In this document: piece after piece, positions 62,991 to 64,000 of the stretch | Numbering within the stretch: the stretch's first letter is position 1 | Layout: each line of letters starts with the position of its first letter | Source of the DNA: Phymatolithon calcareum | Taxonomy: Eukaryota; Rhodophyta; Florideophyceae; Hapalidiales | DNA: 64,000 nt | Direction: 5' to 3' | NCBI GenBank assembly: GCA_977006965.1 | Contig: OZ345379.1 | Location: 186,001-250,000 of the forward strand | Made by a program: the position numbers and the translations under genes | Notes under the pieces: model-generated | Database searches by the model: none | Seen by the model: only the letters and a program-made list of their open reading frames with translations | What the model was told of the DNA's origin: nothing

Positions 62991-64000
62991 ACCGTGATTA
63001 CGTACGTCTTCCTCTCTGAACAAGGATAGATCACACGTGTTGATTGTGGATGAAGATGGCCAGTGGGATCTGCCGTACTTTGAGTACACTTCTTGCACGA
63101 CGATCCATCTGGAGCGCTGCGTCAATGACTTCCAACAGCTACTTGGCCTAGATCCATCAGATTAACTTATTACGCCGCTCGCCCCCGTGGTCAAGCACAT
63201 TGCCAATTGGGGTCGGGGCTGTGGGGAACAAAAACGACGGCAAGATATGTTCGGCCATATGCACCTCATGCTTCTGGACTCCAGTATCGACAAGTCAACG
63301 ATCAAACTTGCGGAGAATTCATGTGGCAAGACTCCGAGTTCACAGAAGCTATGTCTATCCGTGAGAAGTACGACGAAAGCCTTGAATTCATTCTGAAGCT
63401 AACTATTCAAGTGTTGCGCAAGGAAGAATGGATCACAAGAATGCTATGGCAAGCTCAACACAAACCGGGGTGGTTCGTAAAGCCTGACAAATGGATTGAG
63501 GCGTGCGTACGTAAGAGCGGCGAGCAAGTCGTAGGCCGAGTGTCAGTAAGGCATGTGACTGAGACATCGAGCATCCTTGTAGTCAATTCGACCAAGGAAA
63601 GGTACTTCTTAAAGGCGCCGTCGGCTGGAAGCAACGATGTGCTCAAGACGATGACCATAGCGAAGCTGTTTGGGAACGAAATGGTGGATGTGGTAGACGT
63701 TTCTGAGGAGCTGGGAAGCATTGTGTCTCCAGAAGTTGAAGTTTATGACGTGAATCGTGCCGAGCAAATGGACAAGTCTGTGGTTTTGGTTGTGGCTTTG
63801 AAGGTCTTTGTAGGACTACAGCTGAGATCTCTGCATGTGATTGAACCTCTCAAGCATGGGAGAGTCTCTATGGTCGAGCCTCACGACTCGCTGAACGAAT
63901 TAGAGAACAATTGGGTTAAAACGAGACATTTAATAAGACTAGACAGTTCATGTTCCACCTGTTTTGCCGAAATTGAAGGCTCAAGTGGAGAAACTGAAGC
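62990..64000 (+). pseudogene. NUDIX/APH-like hypothetical protein, copy C, runs off right edge
   Basis: The most complete copy of the family. From about 63020 it reads LNKDRSHVLIVDED and GQWDLPYFEYTSC. An in-frame TAA lies just after LLGLDPSD near 63164. A frameshift near 63320 (AENSCGK) moves homology to another frame: EFTEAMSIREKYDESLEF, GWFVKPDKWIEACVRK, VRHVTETSSILVVN, RYFLKAPSAGSNDVLK, EELGSIVSPEVEVYD, MDKSVVLVVALKVFVGLQL. A one-base deletion near 63918 (after ENNWVK) shifts it again to the edge. The YFLK.P..GSN..LKT..IA.LF pattern recalls the lysine region of aminoglycoside-phosphotransferase-like kinases. I cannot confirm the fold. Confidence 0.62.

Overview
The window is nuclear DNA of a eukaryote. 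Genes are spaced and read from both strands. Most coding regions are single long exons, and the few introns are short (about 80-170 nt) with GT..AG ends. The gene set covers complex I subunit NDUFA12, V-ATPase subunit H, histone deacetylase, eRF1, DNA polymerase epsilon subunit B, profilin, a Sec1/Munc18 protein, cytochrome b5, an Nramp transporter, a bacterial-type ferrochelatase with a transit-like leader, and kynurenine 3-monooxygenase. Compact genes between large transposon-filled gaps suggest a florideophyte red alga of the Chondrus crispus type. That placement is inference and no search was run.

1-10.2 kb is a retrotransposon graveyard. A broken host gene on the minus strand (about 810-4140) carries three successive 5'-truncated non-LTR insertions at one point, each bounded by the same 14-bp direct repeat. 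Two more elements of the family follow (6785-9280 on minus, 9451-10153 on plus), each with its own 14-bp target duplication. Two other copies of the host gene, which resembles NUDIX/aminoglycoside-phosphotransferase proteins, lie at 4290-5266 and 62990-64000. All three copies are damaged.

10.6-22.3 kb is a gene block: ARMC6-like (-), V-ATPase H (-), profilin 1 (-), profilin 2 (+), TBC-domain RabGAP (+), and an LRR-like protein (-).

22.9-35 kb is transposon-rich. It holds a pair of hAT-like TIR elements, a decayed piggyBac-like element with palindromic subterminal repeats, a 1.6-kb foldback made of two inverted half-copies of a Tc1/mariner element, and a 432-bp TIR element.

35-60 kb is the second gene block: NDUFA12 (+), Nramp (+), POLE2/DPB2 (-), cytochrome b5 (-), class I HDAC with a 17-nt microexon (-), a low-complexity orphan (+), ferrochelatase (+), Sec1 (+), KMO (-), and eRF1 (-). 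Its intergenic DNA is unusually rich in TACAGTA/TACTGTA words and in palindromes with very short centres, including three that abut end to end. One intergenic segment (45.7-46.0 kb) joins a copy of the HDAC 5' end to a copy of the cytochrome b5 leader.

60-63 kb is AT-rich and gene-poor, with a TTAA-bounded TIR element. The window ends in the third copy of the NUDIX/APH-like pseudogene.

The genes are unrelated housekeeping functions and do not form a pathway cluster. No tRNA, rRNA or CRISPR array was recognised.
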